A DNA stretch of 54,734 nucleotides from Staphylococcus argensis. Lineage in GTDB: Bacteria > Bacillota > Bacilli > Staphylococcales > Staphylococcaceae. Under the pieces are notes generated by a model. It had not been told where the DNA came from and did no database searches. It saw only the letters and a list, made by a program, of their open reading frames with translations. Below, piece by piece: positions 1 through 9,173 of the stretch; within the stretch, counting starts at the first letter, position 1, and the number at the start of each line of letters is the position of its first letter. The position numbers and the translations under genes are program-made. The stretch is from assembly GCF_002902305.1 (NCBI RefSeq), contig NZ_PPPX01000011.1:323232-377965 (forward strand), written 5' to 3'.

Positions 1-57
1 TTTCAGACAAAGGAGATAGAAATTGAGAATAACTTAAGGGACTTAAGTCAGTTATCT

Positions 58-96
58 TATGAAGTCACCTCTTTTAACTACTAGATGAACTTCATA
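58..96. promoter_or_regulatory. inverted repeat upstream of aminotransferase
   Basis: TATGAAGT (58-65) is repeated inverted as ACTTCATA (89-96), an exact 8-bp inverted repeat ending just before the GGGGAGG ribosome binding site of the aminotransferase. It could be an operator or a leader hairpin. No factor is recognised. Confidence 0.3.
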
Positions 97-115
97 TTAC
101 GGGGAGGAATTAATT

Positions 116-1452
116 ATGAGCAAAGCACAATCATTAATATCGGAAGACAGCAAGTATTTTGCGAAACCAGGACGGATCAAATATTATCCTTTAGCTATCG
201 AATCAGGAAAGGGCGCGATCCTTACAGACGTTGATGGGAAATCTTACATTGATTTACTCGCTAGCGCAAGTTCACAGAACGTGGGACACGCACCTGAACA
301 AGTGACGGAAGCAATCAAAGCACAAGTGGACCGTTTCATCCATTACACACCGGCTTACATGTATCACGAACCGTTAGTGAAACTGAGCAAGAAGTTATGC
401 GAAATCTCACCAGGCAACTTCGAGAAACGTGTCTTATTTGGACTCTCAGGCTCGGATGCCAATGACGGTATCATCAAGTTGGCACGTGGATCACTGGTAG
501 ACCTTACATCATTAGTTTCACGAATGCCTATCATGGCTCAACTTACGGAGCATTATCTATGTCAGCGATTAGTTTAAATATGCGTAAAAAATATGCGCCA
601 CTCGTACCTGGCTTTTACCATATACCGTTTCCTGATAAGTATCGTGGCATGTTTGAACATTCAGAACCAGGTACTGTAGAGGAATACTTAGCACCACTCA
701 AAGAGATGTTCAATAAATATGTACCAGCTGATGAAGTCGCATGTATCATGATTGAAACGATTCAAGGCGACGGTGGTCTCATTGAACCTGTAGACGGCTA
801 TTTCGAAGCACTTCAAGCGTTATGTCGCGAGAACGGTATATTACTCGCAGTAGATGATATACAACAAGGGCTCGGACGTACAGGCACTTGGAGTTCTGTA
901 GAACATTACAACATCGAACCGGATTTAATCTCTTACGGTAAATCTCTCGCAGGTGGCTTACCTATGTCAGCCGTCGTGGGTAGAGAAGAAATCATGAACA
1001 CGCTCGATGCACCTGCTCACCTCTTTACGACAGGTGCCAATCCAGTGAGTTGTGAAGCAGCCTTAGCTACTTTACAAATGATTGAAGACGATGACTTGTT
1101 GACTGCCAGCACTGAGAAAGGTGCTTACGTACGTCAACGTATGGCAAATTGGGAAGCACAATACGACTTTATCGGTGACATCAGAGGTAGAGGCTTATCT
1201 ATTGGTATCGATATCGTGTCAGACCGACAAGCTAAGACGCGAGATAATGACGCAGCTTTAAAGATTTGTAACTACGCGTTCGAGCATGGCGTTATCATTA
1301 TCGCTGTCGCAGGAAATGTACTCCGCTTCCAACCACCATTAGTCATCACTTACGAGCAACTCGATACAGCACTTGATGTCTTAGAGGAAGCATTTGAGAA
1401 GCTCACTAACGGCGAACTCGATAATTACGAAATTTCTGGACAAGGATGGTAA
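116..1452 (+). pseudogene. class III aminotransferase, frameshifted
   Basis: This is a fold-type I, PLP-dependent class III aminotransferase (aspartate aminotransferase family annotation), about 445 aa if repaired. The N-terminal part (116-577) reads to ARGS and then runs out of frame. The remainder continues one frame over from about base 492 (TGRPYIISFTNAYHGS), through the PLP-lysine motif SYGKSLAGG, to the stop at 1452. Changing GGA-TC-ACT to GGA-TAC-ACT, one added base near 491-492, restores a continuous class III sequence. The start has a strong GGGGAGG site. The downstream YkvI-type permease gene begins 32 bp later, so the two probably form a transport/transamination pair. The substrate is unknown. 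The lesion may be a real mutation or a sequencing error. Confidence 0.85.
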
Positions 1453-1484
1453 GACAATTTAAATCAAACATTGGGGGGTATTAG

Positions 1485-2582
1485 ATGCAGAAAGTAAGTG
1501 TAAGTAACGTATTTAAATTGAGCGGCGCTTACATTGCATACTTAATCGGCTCGGGATTTGCAACAGGACAAGAAGTGATGCAATTCTTCGCTTCATTTGG
1601 AATTTATGGTATATTCGCAGCGATTGTGAGTGCACTCTTATTCTGTTTCTTAGGATCGACGTTAATGATGAAAGGTCATGATTTGCAACTTGAACAACCA
1701 GGTCATATCTTTAAATATTATTGCGGCAATATACTCGGAACGATTATCGAATACTTTACAATACTCTTCTTATTTAGCATCGTAGTCATCACTATCGCAG
1801 GAACAGGCGCAGTAGTCGCACAACAATTCCATTTGCCTAATCTCGTCGGTATTCTCGGAATGGGCTTCATCGCGATGATTACGGTAATCCTAGGTCTACG
1901 TAAGCTCGTTGATATCATAGGCACAGTCGGCCCTGTAATCGTAGTACTAACAATTGGTATTTGTCTTGTCGTTTTTCTACAAAATATTGGCAAGATTCCG
2001 TCATTGAATAATATGCCGCACTTAGCAGAACAAGTACGTCCGACACACTCTTGGTGGCAGTCTGGAGCGTTGTTCTTCTGTTACAACATCTTAGCTGGTA
2101 CGATTTTCTTCACTCAGCTTGGTCGCCAATCTACGAGCAAGAGAGAAGCCGGTCTTACAGCATTTGTTGGCGCGAGTGGCTTGATGTTGACTGTCGTATT
2201 TATGATTCTAGCGATGTTAGCACACGCACATCACGTCTTTCACCTACAAGTCCCTGTACTTTATCTAGGTAAGACGATATCACCAATTGTAGCTGTCATC
2301 TTCTCAGTATGTATTCTACTCGGTATATATTCTACGACAGCTCCGATGTTCTGGTTAGTTAAAAATGAATTCTTGAAATTCATTCCGAAATCATTTAACT
2401 ACACGCTCACTGTAGCACTCGGCATTATATTTATTCTTTGCGGAATGTTACCTTTCGACAAACTTGTGTCCACTGTTTATCCATTTACGGGTTATGTCGG
2501 TGCGTTGGTAGTCATCGCTATCTTCCTCCGTACTTTATGGAATTCAGTCGTTCCTAGTCGCAGTAGTAGTGAAAATGGATAG
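1485..2582 (+). CDS. YkvI-family membrane transporter
   Basis: A 365-aa polytopic membrane protein with about ten hydrophobic segments. The N-terminal motif (SGAYIAYLIGSGFATGQE) is typical of the YkvI family, which has the LeuT/APC fold and is thought to carry amino acids or related compounds. Its GGGGGT ribosome binding site lies 32 bp after the broken aminotransferase, suggesting cotranscription and a shared amino acid substrate; that link is inference. Length is normal for the family. Confidence 0.75.
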   Translation: MQKVSVSNVFKLSGAYIAYLIGSGFATGQEVMQFFASFGIYGIFAAIVSALLFCFLGSTLMMKGHDLQLEQPGHIFKYYCGNILGTIIEYFTILFLFSIVVITIAGTGAVVAQQFHLPNLVGILGMGFIAMITVILGLRKLVDIIGTVGPVIVVLTIGICLVVFLQNIGKIPSLNNMPHLAEQVRPTHSWWQSGALFFCYNILAGTIFFTQLGRQSTSKREAGLTAFVGASGLMLTVVFMILAMLAHAHHVFHLQVPVLYLGKTISPIVAVIFSVCILLGIYSTTAPMFWLVKNEFLKFIPKSFNYTLTVALGIIFILCGMLPFDKLVSTVYPFTGYVGALVVIAIFLRTLWNSVVPSRSSSENG

Positions 2583-2592
2583 ACATATATTT

Positions 2593-2828
2593 AAAGAGAC
2601 TGAGACAAAATTAAAACTTATTAATTTTCAAAGTTATAACTCTCGCTTGCTTATGGGACCACACTCAACTAATTCTTTTCGCTCAAAGAGCTCGAAGAAT
2701 GGATTTTCGTTGTGGTCTAGATCCATCAAGCGTCTCGAGTACACATTGAAAATTTGCTCAAGAATTTATTTTAAGCTTGCTTTTTATTTATCTTAGAAGT
2801 CAATTCACATTTATGTCCCAAGCTCTTT
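2593..2828. repeat. long intergenic palindromic element, copy 1
   Basis: Nested inverted repeats fill the gap between the permease gene and capD: outer arms near 2593-2612 and 2808-2828, exact AATTTTCAA (2623-2631)/TTGAAAATT (2746-2754), and exact GACCACA (2657-2663)/TGTGGTC (2711-2717). The same architecture recurs at 8238-8470 and 32351-32640 with compensating base changes. The element may also terminate transcription from both sides. The 328-bp gap holds no credible gene. Confidence 0.7.
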
Positions 2829-2910
2829 GTATTAATGTGATAGATACGTTTCAATAGTTAACCCCGCCATAATCAAATGGCGGGGGATTTGTAATGCATT
2901 TATTTTATTC

Positions 2911-4512
2911 CTACCTATTACCTACATCGTGACCAATTTCTACACGTTTATCTTTCTTATTGAATGATGCGGCTTGTATACTACCAAAGTTAGGATCGTT
3001 ACGTTTCTCTTCTGTTTGATAGCCCATACGTTCGAATGTTTCAATGTCGCTTTTCTTCATCGCATTTTCATAATAAACCGTATCACCGTCGTTGTAGAAA
3101 CGGGGTTTATCGATAGATTGTTGTAACGTGCCTTGACCACGTAAGTAATCGATAAGGACTTCGTTCTCTGTCGTAGGAATCTTGTTACCACCTGGTGTAC
3201 CAATACCGAGATAGAAATCAGGACCTACCACAATAGATGGTGCAGTAAAGGATCTCGGCTGTTTATGTGGTTCTCCATGGTTTGGACTCGCTTCGGATTG
3301 AGAGAAGTTGGACAGTGAGTCATTCATGTAGAAGCCTTCTTTCATAAACTTACCAGAGCCAAAGAAACTAGATAACGTATTCGTTGTACTTGCCATCTTA
3401 CCTTGCTTGTCGATAACGACAAAGTGTGTAGTAGACATCGTTTCAATATCATTTGAGAAGCTATTGTCAAAGCCGTTACCTGCTTTAATCTTCTGAAGTT
3501 CTCCAGAAATGTAATCTTGAGATAAATATTGGCTATAGTCTGCATCGTTACCGTTAACGATATCGCGGTTACGATACATCAAGTCACGCGCGTCAATGAT
3601 GTTTTGAATAAAGTCATCACGGTCGTTTAATGTCGGCGAATCATTGACACTTTCATCAATCTTCAATCCTTGTAACATTAATGTACCACCGAGTGGGTTA
3701 GATGCTGAATAGACTTTATTGTTGAGATACGTCGTGCTGACAGGGTCTTTTTGTTCTGGCTTGTAGTCTTTAAAGTCTTTCTCTGTCAATTTATCATCGA
3801 GCTGTTTTGAAATACTTTTACCTACCTTATCGTAAAAGTAATCTGGACCATGATCTCTGATACCTTCTAACGTCTTCGCTAGCTCAGGCTGTTTAACAAC
3901 GTCACCTTGACGCTTCGTCTTCTCATCGTTAAAGAATGGTGTATCGCGGTCAATCTTATCACCGAAAAGTTTCAAGCTACGTTCAAGCTCTGAATCGATT
4001 TCAAAACCATCTTTCGCTAATGGGATGACACGGTTCAAGATGTCTTTCTCATCCATCTTACCTTCTTTCTCATGAACGTCGTGCATCCCTTTCACAAAGC
4101 CTGGCGTACCAATTTGGTCCCCTTGCTTATAATCATAAGAGGAGATGTCTTTATATTGATATTGGTTCGGCTCGTCGTTCTCTTTACCATCATAAGTCAA
4201 CATGGCACCACCGCCGCCAATACCGGAAGAGTGAGGTTCTGTAACTGCTAATGCGTAAGAGACACCAATCGCAGCATCTACCGCGTTCCCCCCATCGCTG
4301 ATAATCTTCTCTCCAACACGTTGCGCAATAGGGTTATTCGTTGCCACGCCGTATTTCTTATTAGAATAGTTCTGATTATGGTCTGCAATCTTATTCTCGT
4401 AAAGGTCGTCTTTGTTGTAGCTGTCCGGTTTAGTTACAAAGTAGAAGATGAAGGAGACGACAATAACAAGCGCTAAGACTACAATGAGGAATTTCTTGTT
4501 ATACATTGACAT
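2911..4512 (-). CDS. capD: CapD-type gamma-glutamyltransferase, capsule anchoring
   Basis: A 533-aa gamma-glutamyltranspeptidase-family protein and last gene of the poly-gamma-glutamate (PGA) operon. By family knowledge, CapD cleaves itself and then anchors PGA to the envelope or trims it. An N-terminal membrane/signal anchor spans about residues 7-26. The GGT large subunit follows (GGNAVDAAIG about 75-83; EPHSSGIGGGG about 92-102). The self-cleavage and nucleophile motif STTHFVVID places the catalytic Thr at about 361. The substrate loop GIGTPGGNKI is at about 436-445. The start has AAAGGAG inside the end of capE, 2 bp upstream. The C-terminal small subunit is complete. Context makes a capsule role more likely than a glutathione-type GGT. 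Confidence 0.9.
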   Translation of the reverse strand: MSMYNKKFLIVVLALVIVVSFIFYFVTKPDSYNKDDLYENKIADHNQNYSNKKYGVATNNPIAQRVGEKIISDGGNAVDAAIGVSYALAVTEPHSSGIGGGGAMLTYDGKENDEPNQYQYKDISSYDYKQGDQIGTPGFVKGMHDVHEKEGKMDEKDILNRVIPLAKDGFEIDSELERSLKLFGDKIDRDTPFFNDEKTKRQGDVVKQPELAKTLEGIRDHGPDYFYDKVGKSISKQLDDKLTEKDFKDYKPEQKDPVSTTYLNNKVYSASNPLGGTLMLQGLKIDESVNDSPTLNDRDDFIQNIIDARDLMYRNRDIVNGNDADYSQYLSQDYISGELQKIKAGNGFDNSFSNDIETMSTTHFVVIDKQGKMASTTNTLSSFFGSGKFMKEGFYMNDSLSNFSQSEASPNHGEPHKQPRSFTAPSIVVGPDFYLGIGTPGGNKIPTTENEVLIDYLRGQGTLQQSIDKPRFYNDGDTVYYENAMKKSDIETFERMGYQTEEKRNDPNFGSIQAASFNKKDKRVEIGHDVGNR

Positions 4513-4514
4513 AC

Positions 4515-4676
4515 TTAGCTGGCTCCTTTAGATAGATATTGTTGTCGCTCGATTTGGATATCTTGTTTCTCGTAATGATCGAGTCCTTCATTCGCTTTCG
4601 CAAAAGTAACCATGAGAAAGATCACGACAATGATAGCAATGATTGCGATATAGACCCATCTCTCTTTAGTTCTCAT
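4515..4676 (-). CDS. capE: CapE/PgsE-like small membrane protein
   Basis: A 53-aa ORF beginning MRTKERWVYIAIIAIIVVIF, with one transmembrane segment (about residues 8-25) and a charged tail. Its ATG lies inside the capA 3' end, an 11-bp overlap that suggests translational coupling, and its stop is 2 bp before the capD ATG. Size, topology and position between capA and capD match the small CapE/PgsE component of Bacillus PGA synthases. Assignment rests on position and topology, as such short proteins diverge quickly. Confidence 0.75.
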   Translation of the reverse strand: MRTKERWVYIAIIAIIVVIFLMVTFAKANEGLDHYEKQDIQIERQQYLSKGAS

Positions 4677-5733
4677 AGACGTAACCTCCGTTCTCTTTCT
4701 TCAACTTCACATCTTTCGTTTGAATATTATTCAATAGTTTACGTTCTTCAACTTTGTTTGGATTCGCTTCTGACACAACGCCGCCTTTGGTCTTAATAGG
4801 CGTTAATTTGAATTTAGAATGCTTGCCATTCCAATTCTGTTGCACGGCCAATCCTTGTTTCGTCTTAGACAAGAAACCTTCCGCTGTGACATTACCTAAA
4901 CTATAGAAGACATCCGTACCTTTATATTGTTCTATTTCTTGAACGACACTATTGTGACCTACGATGACATCTGCGCCTGAATCCGCCATCGCATGCGCAA
5001 ATTCACGCTGTCTTGTCGTAACTTGTTTCTCGTTAGGAATTCCCCAATCTGCGTTGACGACCACGTAATCATTCTGCTCTTTCAACTTCTTGATGAGTGG
5101 GATGAATATACGAGGTTCCATGCTGATAGAAGTAGTATTTTTTAACGAATCTGTATAGTCTGATCTCGTATCTGTGAGTGAAATAGTAGCCACTTTCTTA
5201 CCTTTAATATCTTGTTGCACTGCTTTACTGTTGATGAGGTTAGAGCCGTTACCAGTTAAAAAGTTATAATCTGTCTGGGCTTCTATCCTTTTATTTAACT
5301 CTTGAATTTGCTTATTATCTAACTTGTCATTCACGAGATTGAGCGTCTTCAAATTAAGCTTCTTCAAGGACATAATGTTCTCGATATTCTTCTTGATGTT
5401 CTCGTTCTGATTGCCAGCAAGCTTACTTGTTTCGAGGCTTGCTGTGGAATAGTCACTCTGTTTGAGCATATCTTGAAGTGCTCCGAAAGTATGATCTAAA
5501 TCTTGCATCCGCATATGTTTATCCAAGTTCACGTTCCCTAAATAGGTCATTTGTATGTCATCATTCTTCTTAGCCATACCTTTCACAGGCTCAATGGTTT
5601 GTCGTGTCATCGCAAAGATGAGCAGTAACACGGCAATAATTGTGATGGTAATCATGATAATGAAATTATATTTCTTCGTCTTCTTTGTCCACTTTAAGAC
5701 GCGTTCAGAAATTGTAAATTGTTTATCCTTCAT
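4666..5733 (-). CDS. capA: CapA poly-gamma-glutamate synthesis/export protein
   Basis: A 355-aa CapA/PgsA protein: a cytoplasmic N-terminus, one membrane segment at about residues 23-44, then an extracellular CapA domain related to metallophosphoesterases. The late motif GHNSVVQEIEQYKG...FYSLGN is clear, while the first metal motif appears degenerate (GNVNLDKHM). In the PGA synthase CapA assists polymer elongation and export with CapB and CapC. The start follows GTGAGGG. capC ends 12 bp upstream and capE overlaps the 3' end. Confidence 0.9.
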   Translation of the reverse strand: MKDKQFTISERVLKWTKKTKKYNFIIMITITIIAVLLLIFAMTRQTIEPVKGMAKKNDDIQMTYLGNVNLDKHMRMQDLDHTFGALQDMLKQSDYSTASLETSKLAGNQNENIKKNIENIMSLKKLNLKTLNLVNDKLDNKQIQELNKRIEAQTDYNFLTGNGSNLINSKAVQQDIKGKKVATISLTDTRSDYTDSLKNTTSISMEPRIFIPLIKKLKEQNDYVVVNADWGIPNEKQVTTRQREFAHAMADSGADVIVGHNSVVQEIEQYKGTDVFYSLGNVTAEGFLSKTKQGLAVQQNWNGKHSKFKLTPIKTKGGVVSEANPNKVEERKLLNNIQTKDVKLKKENGGYVYEN

Positions 5734-5745
5734 AACTAACCCTCA

Positions 5746-6198
5746 CTAACTAATAAAGCTGTAGAAGAAGAGAATGACATACGTGATACAAGTGAGTAAC
5801 ATACATGTGGATAATGTGATGACTGCACCTTGTTTCTGAATCGTATTAGCAATGATACCAGGGATGACTACCCCGATACCTGACATTTCGACCATCTCAA
5901 AGGGTGTGAGCGGATAGATTAAATCAAAGATAAACTTCATGACCATACCTGTTAAGATCATCGCTGCGAACTTACGACGTCCATACAGGATGACGACACG
6001 GCTGATACCATGATTGACGATAAAGTATGTAATGCAACTGATGACGAGTACTGAAAGTAACATTATGGGCTGATCAAAGATGAGTGCTAAATAACCTGGA
6101 ACTACGAGCCCAGCTGGACTAATACCAAATTTTTCGGCAAAGATTAAACTGAGTACGATGCCGACGAATAATGAGAAATATAATTCTGAACCTATCAT
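5746..6198 (-). CDS. capC: CapC poly-gamma-glutamate synthase membrane subunit
   Basis: A 150-aa integral membrane protein with four to five hydrophobic segments, the usual length for CapC/PgsC (about 149 aa). It contains family-typical stretches such as FGISPAGLVVPGYLA and GIGVVIPGIIANT. With CapB it forms the ATP-dependent PGA polymerase in the membrane. Its AAAGGA site lies in the end of capB, whose stop is one base before this ATG, so the two genes are probably translationally coupled. Confidence 0.92.
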   Translation of the reverse strand: MIGSELYFSLFVGIVLSLIFAEKFGISPAGLVVPGYLALIFDQPIMLLSVLVISCITYFIVNHGISRVVILYGRRKFAAMILTGMVMKFIFDLIYPLTPFEMVEMSGIGVVIPGIIANTIQKQGAVITLSTCMLLTCITYVILFFYSFIS

Positions 6199-6199
6199 G

Positions 6200-7360
6200 T
6201 TATTTTCCTATCCTTTCTATATATTGGGCAATTTGTTTACCATGTCCATGAATATTACCAACACAGAAGATCAGTGCGTTCTGTGCTTCATGTAACACTG
6301 CTTCTTCGACATCATGGATATCATGACCTTCGAAGTTTAAATATTTCTTATCGGGTTGTGAACGCATGATTTCAGTTACGAGCTGCGTACTTTTACCCGT
6401 ACAGATTAACGTGTCGTAATCGACTTCAGCGATAAAGTTCTCCGCAAACATACGCGTGCGATCCACTCTATCACCACGACAGTTTAAGATGACCACTTTC
6501 TTGGTGTAAGGATAGTTGTAAGACTCCACTTTGTTGAGAATCGCTTTCGTAGACTGAGGCTCGTTGGCAGCGAAAGCGTTGACGTAGACATTCGTCGTAT
6601 TATTCGCAGTGAAGTACTCGATGTTGACCGCGCCTGAGTCCGGTGGCGCATTCAGCATGCCTCGCTCAGCCGTTTCTTGGTCAATACCTAACGCCTCTGC
6701 CACTCCGATAGCTATCGCGACGTTGTCTGGGAAGACCAGATAGTCAAAGCGGCGCAGAAAATCTTCTGAGATTGTATTCTTGTCTACCACGATAGGTGTG
6801 GTGTGCCGTTTCTTAGCCTCTTTGATGAAAAAGTCAGTATAGTCATCTTTCATAATCACGAGATGACCGTTATAAGGAATCGTCGCTGTAAAGGCTTGAG
6901 CGACCTCATCTAACGTTGGACCAAGCACATCCATATGGTCCTCCATTACATTGACGATGACGCCAATATTCGCTTTAACTAAATCCTTCTGGAAAGTAAT
7001 TTGGTAGTCTGGATTCACAGCCATACATTCATTAACGAGTGCGTTGGCTTTCTGTTTGACTACCTTGCGAATAATATCGCGCTGTTCCCCTATGTTAGCG
7101 CCTTGTGGTTTACGATAGACAGGATATTCCCGTGGCGTAAACCAGTACATCATACGTGCATCCGTACCCGTCGTCTTACCAATCACACGGTACTCATCTT
7201 CACGTAACATACCGTAAATCAAGCGAGTGATCGTGGACTTGCCTCGAATACCGTTGATGTTAATTCGAACCAGAATCTTCTCTAGTCGTCTCGCATGTTT
7301 GCGTTTGTCGATGATGCCGAGCCAGAGAATTAATCCTACGCAAATTATGATTAATACCAA
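6200..7360 (-). CDS. capB: CapB poly-gamma-glutamate synthase ATPase/ligase
   Basis: A 386-aa Mur-ligase-like amide ligase, the catalytic subunit of PGA synthase, activating glutamate with ATP. An N-terminal membrane segment (about 1-17) is followed by the P-loop INGIRGKSTITRLI (GIRGKST about 37-43), Mur-like NVMEDHMDVLGPT and the C-terminal CRGDRVDRTR motif. The start is TTG, seven bases after GAGGG. First gene of capB-C-A-E-D; the promoter should lie in 7361-7885. Confidence 0.93.
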   Translation of the reverse strand: MVLIIICVGLILWLGIIDKRKHARRLEKILVRININGIRGKSTITRLIYGMLREDEYRVIGKTTGTDARMMYWFTPREYPVYRKPQGANIGEQRDIIRKVVKQKANALVNECMAVNPDYQITFQKDLVKANIGVIVNVMEDHMDVLGPTLDEVAQAFTATIPYNGHLVIMKDDYTDFFIKEAKKRHTTPIVVDKNTISEDFLRRFDYLVFPDNVAIAIGVAEALGIDQETAERGMLNAPPDSGAVNIEYFTANNTTNVYVNAFAANEPQSTKAILNKVESYNYPYTKKVVILNCRGDRVDRTRMFAENFIAEVDYDTLICTGKSTQLVTEIMRSQPDKKYLNFEGHDIHDVEEAVLHEAQNALIFCVGNIHGHGKQIAQYIERIGK

Positions 7361-7885
7361 GTTACGTCCCTCTCTTCATTAAGTTGTATTGACACTAAGG
7401 TCGATTTCAGGTGCGTTAAAGATATAAAAAAATCTAGTGTCAGTCTTTCATAAAATTTCTTTGGTTACATTTTTTACAATTTCACCAAAACGGAGATACT
7501 CAGCCAAACAATCTAATCGGTTGAAAAGATTGCTGATTATCTATACTTCATATCCCTATTGAAGACCACACTAGCATATCGCTATTAATTCAATTTTAAT
7601 TATTTATACTCTATGTAAATTTAGCTTAAATTTTGTTTCATAATCGAAAACGCTTCCCCAAAAACTTATACAATTAGTTTAAGTTATTTTTGTGCTATTT
7701 ACAATATAGCAATGAATATATTTTGAAGAAAAAGCCATAAACTTTAAATTCCGAAGATAAATATAATTTTAACTATTAATTTACAATAGATTAATATCAC
7801 GATGGTAAGTTAAAAGTGAGCAAAGGTTATTGCTCATACTTACATCCATAATCCAAGGTATCTTACGTAAGGGGGACAAATCTTC
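7361..7885. other. AT-rich intergenic region upstream of capB
   Basis: A 525-bp AT-rich region separates divergently transcribed capB (minus) and the 72-aa ORF (plus), so it should hold both promoters. GAAAACGCTT at 7645-7654 is a partial match to a catabolite-responsive element core. No ORF, RNA gene or clear promoter pair stands out. Confidence 0.4.
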
Positions 7886-8104
7886 GTGCGCAAACCCGTA
7901 AAAATGGCAATCGGCATCTATCTCACTGTTATGTTGTTAGGTTGCAGTACGTATCTTATCCTCATACTCATCGGCAGCTTACAAGGCAACGACATGCGAG
8001 GTGCAGTGCAAGATGCTAACAGTTACAAGAAAGTGAAACATGTGAGTCAAATCCCTTCATCCTCTAAGAGTGATCTTTATTTATACAACACACTATGTAT
8101 GTAA
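7886..8104 (+). CDS. small single-pass membrane protein, unknown
   Basis: A 72-aa protein beginning at GTG, ten bases after GGGGG. One hydrophobic stretch (about residues 8-33) contains LLGC, but it continues as STYLILILIG, so a transmembrane segment is more likely than a lipoprotein signal. The tail is polar and serine/lysine-rich. A good terminator follows at 8169-8198. It is not recognised. Its divergent position from capB invites a link to the capsule, but nothing in the sequence shows one. Confidence 0.55.
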   Translation: MRKPVKMAIGIYLTVMLLGCSTYLILILIGSLQGNDMRGAVQDANSYKKVKHVSQIPSSSKSDLYLYNTLCM

Positions 8105-8168
8105 GCCCAACTCCACCTTATTCTGAACAATTTCATTACACCTCACCCTAATACGCAATTGAAGGACG

Positions 8169-8198
8169 ACGACAACAAACCATTGAGTTTGTTGTCGT
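8169..8198 (+). terminator. Rho-independent terminator
   Basis: ACGACAACAAAC (8169-8180) and GTTTGTTGTCGT (8187-8198) form a perfect 12-bp stem with a 6-base loop followed by TTTAATTT. It ends the 72-aa gene. Confidence 0.8.
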
Positions 8199-8237
8199 TT
8201 TAATTTATGATGTTTCGTTACTATGACTCTCGTTGAG

Positions 8238-8470
8238 AGCAGAACGGAAATTCCTTTAGATTCGTCGTTTTCAATGTTTTGACTTTCGCTTACTTAGGGG
8301 GCTGCATTCAACTAATTTCTTTCGCTTTATAGCTCGAGAAATGGATTTTCATTGCAGCCTTGTTCCCTCAAGTGTCTCAAGTCGACATTGAAAACTTGTC
8401 TAACCATATTGTTTAATGATAAATTAAGTTATTCTTTCTTTTTGTATTAAAGGTGGATTTCCGTTCTGCT
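8238..8470. repeat. long intergenic palindromic element, copy 2
   Basis: Same nested palindrome as at 2593. Outer arms are AGCAGAACGGAAA (8238-8250) with a right arm ending TTTCCGTTCTGCT (8458-8470). Middle arms are exact GTTTTCAATG (8267-8276)/CATTGAAAAC (8386-8395). Inner arms are exact GGCTGCA (8300-8306)/TGCAGCC (8353-8359). The loop side CAACTAATTTCTTTCGCT...AGCTCGA is conserved with copy 1. No ORF is supported. Confidence 0.75.
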
Positions 8471-8707
8471 ACTCCTTCAAAATTGTTTTCTTACTAAGTT
8501 AGCATCTTTATTATTAATTTCTAATTTCATCCTCAAAAAAATCTATAGTTTGGTTATTTGAGTATAGAGGTGACTAATATTTGAATAATAATGTCATTCT
8601 TCATTCATACATCATTCTCTCTTTCATTGCCTACTTCTTTACGTATAATTAAATTTCTCTTGATAATAATCTTCCAAGGAAATACTATAATAACTCGTCA
8701 CACAATT

Positions 8708-9173
8708 AACCTAAATATTTGAGTGAATCAGTATAACTTTTATTCTAAACAAGAGACTTACCAACCTTTCGCCTGAAGGATTAGTTGTAAATAATACTTT
8801 TAAGACGACGCTCTTTATTATTCTCTACACCACCTACCTATGTCTTTGAGAAAATCAGTATATTTAAATTCCAATTAAGAGACTTACCAATCTGACGCTT
8901 GAAGGAAATAGTCGTCAACGAAATCTTATAAGTGAGAGCTCTCTATTCTCACCACACAACCAACCTATGGCTTTGAGTATAGTTTATTCTACATAAGAGC
9001 CTATTAAGGCTGATGCCTGAAGAAAATAGTTGTCAACAATACTTTTAAGAGGATGCTCTTTATTTCTCCCCATACAACCAACCTATGTCTTTGAGAAAAT
9101 CAGTATATTTAAATTTCAATTAAGAGACTTACCAATCTGACGCTTGAAGGAAATAGTCGTCAACGAAAATCCA
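8708..9173. repeat. four-unit tandem repeat of about 118-127 bp
   Basis: Units begin near 8708, 8835, 8962 and 9080 (spacing 127, 127, 118). Each runs AACCTATG-CTTTGAG...AAGAGACTTACCAATCTGACGCTTGAAGG...GTCGTCAACGAAA (consensus broken by dots). Units 2 and 4 are nearly identical over about 85 bases; units 1 and 3 are more divergent, so a two-unit block may have duplicated. No reading frame is conserved. Possibilities are tandem small RNAs or decayed mobile palindromes. The rest of the 1.2-kb gap 8105-9325 holds only this array and the elements listed beside it. Confidence 0.75.

Noticed and set aside
2569..2796. 75-aa plus-strand ORF after the permease gene
   Set aside because: It runs through the long palindromic element; low-complexity peptide with no ribosome binding site.
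7645..7654. cre site in the capB upstream region
   Set aside because: Only the core matches; the right half TTCCCC departs from consensus.
8708..9173. CRISPR array
   Set aside because: Units are about 125 bp with gradual divergence over their length, not short exact repeats with unique spacers, and no cas genes are near.
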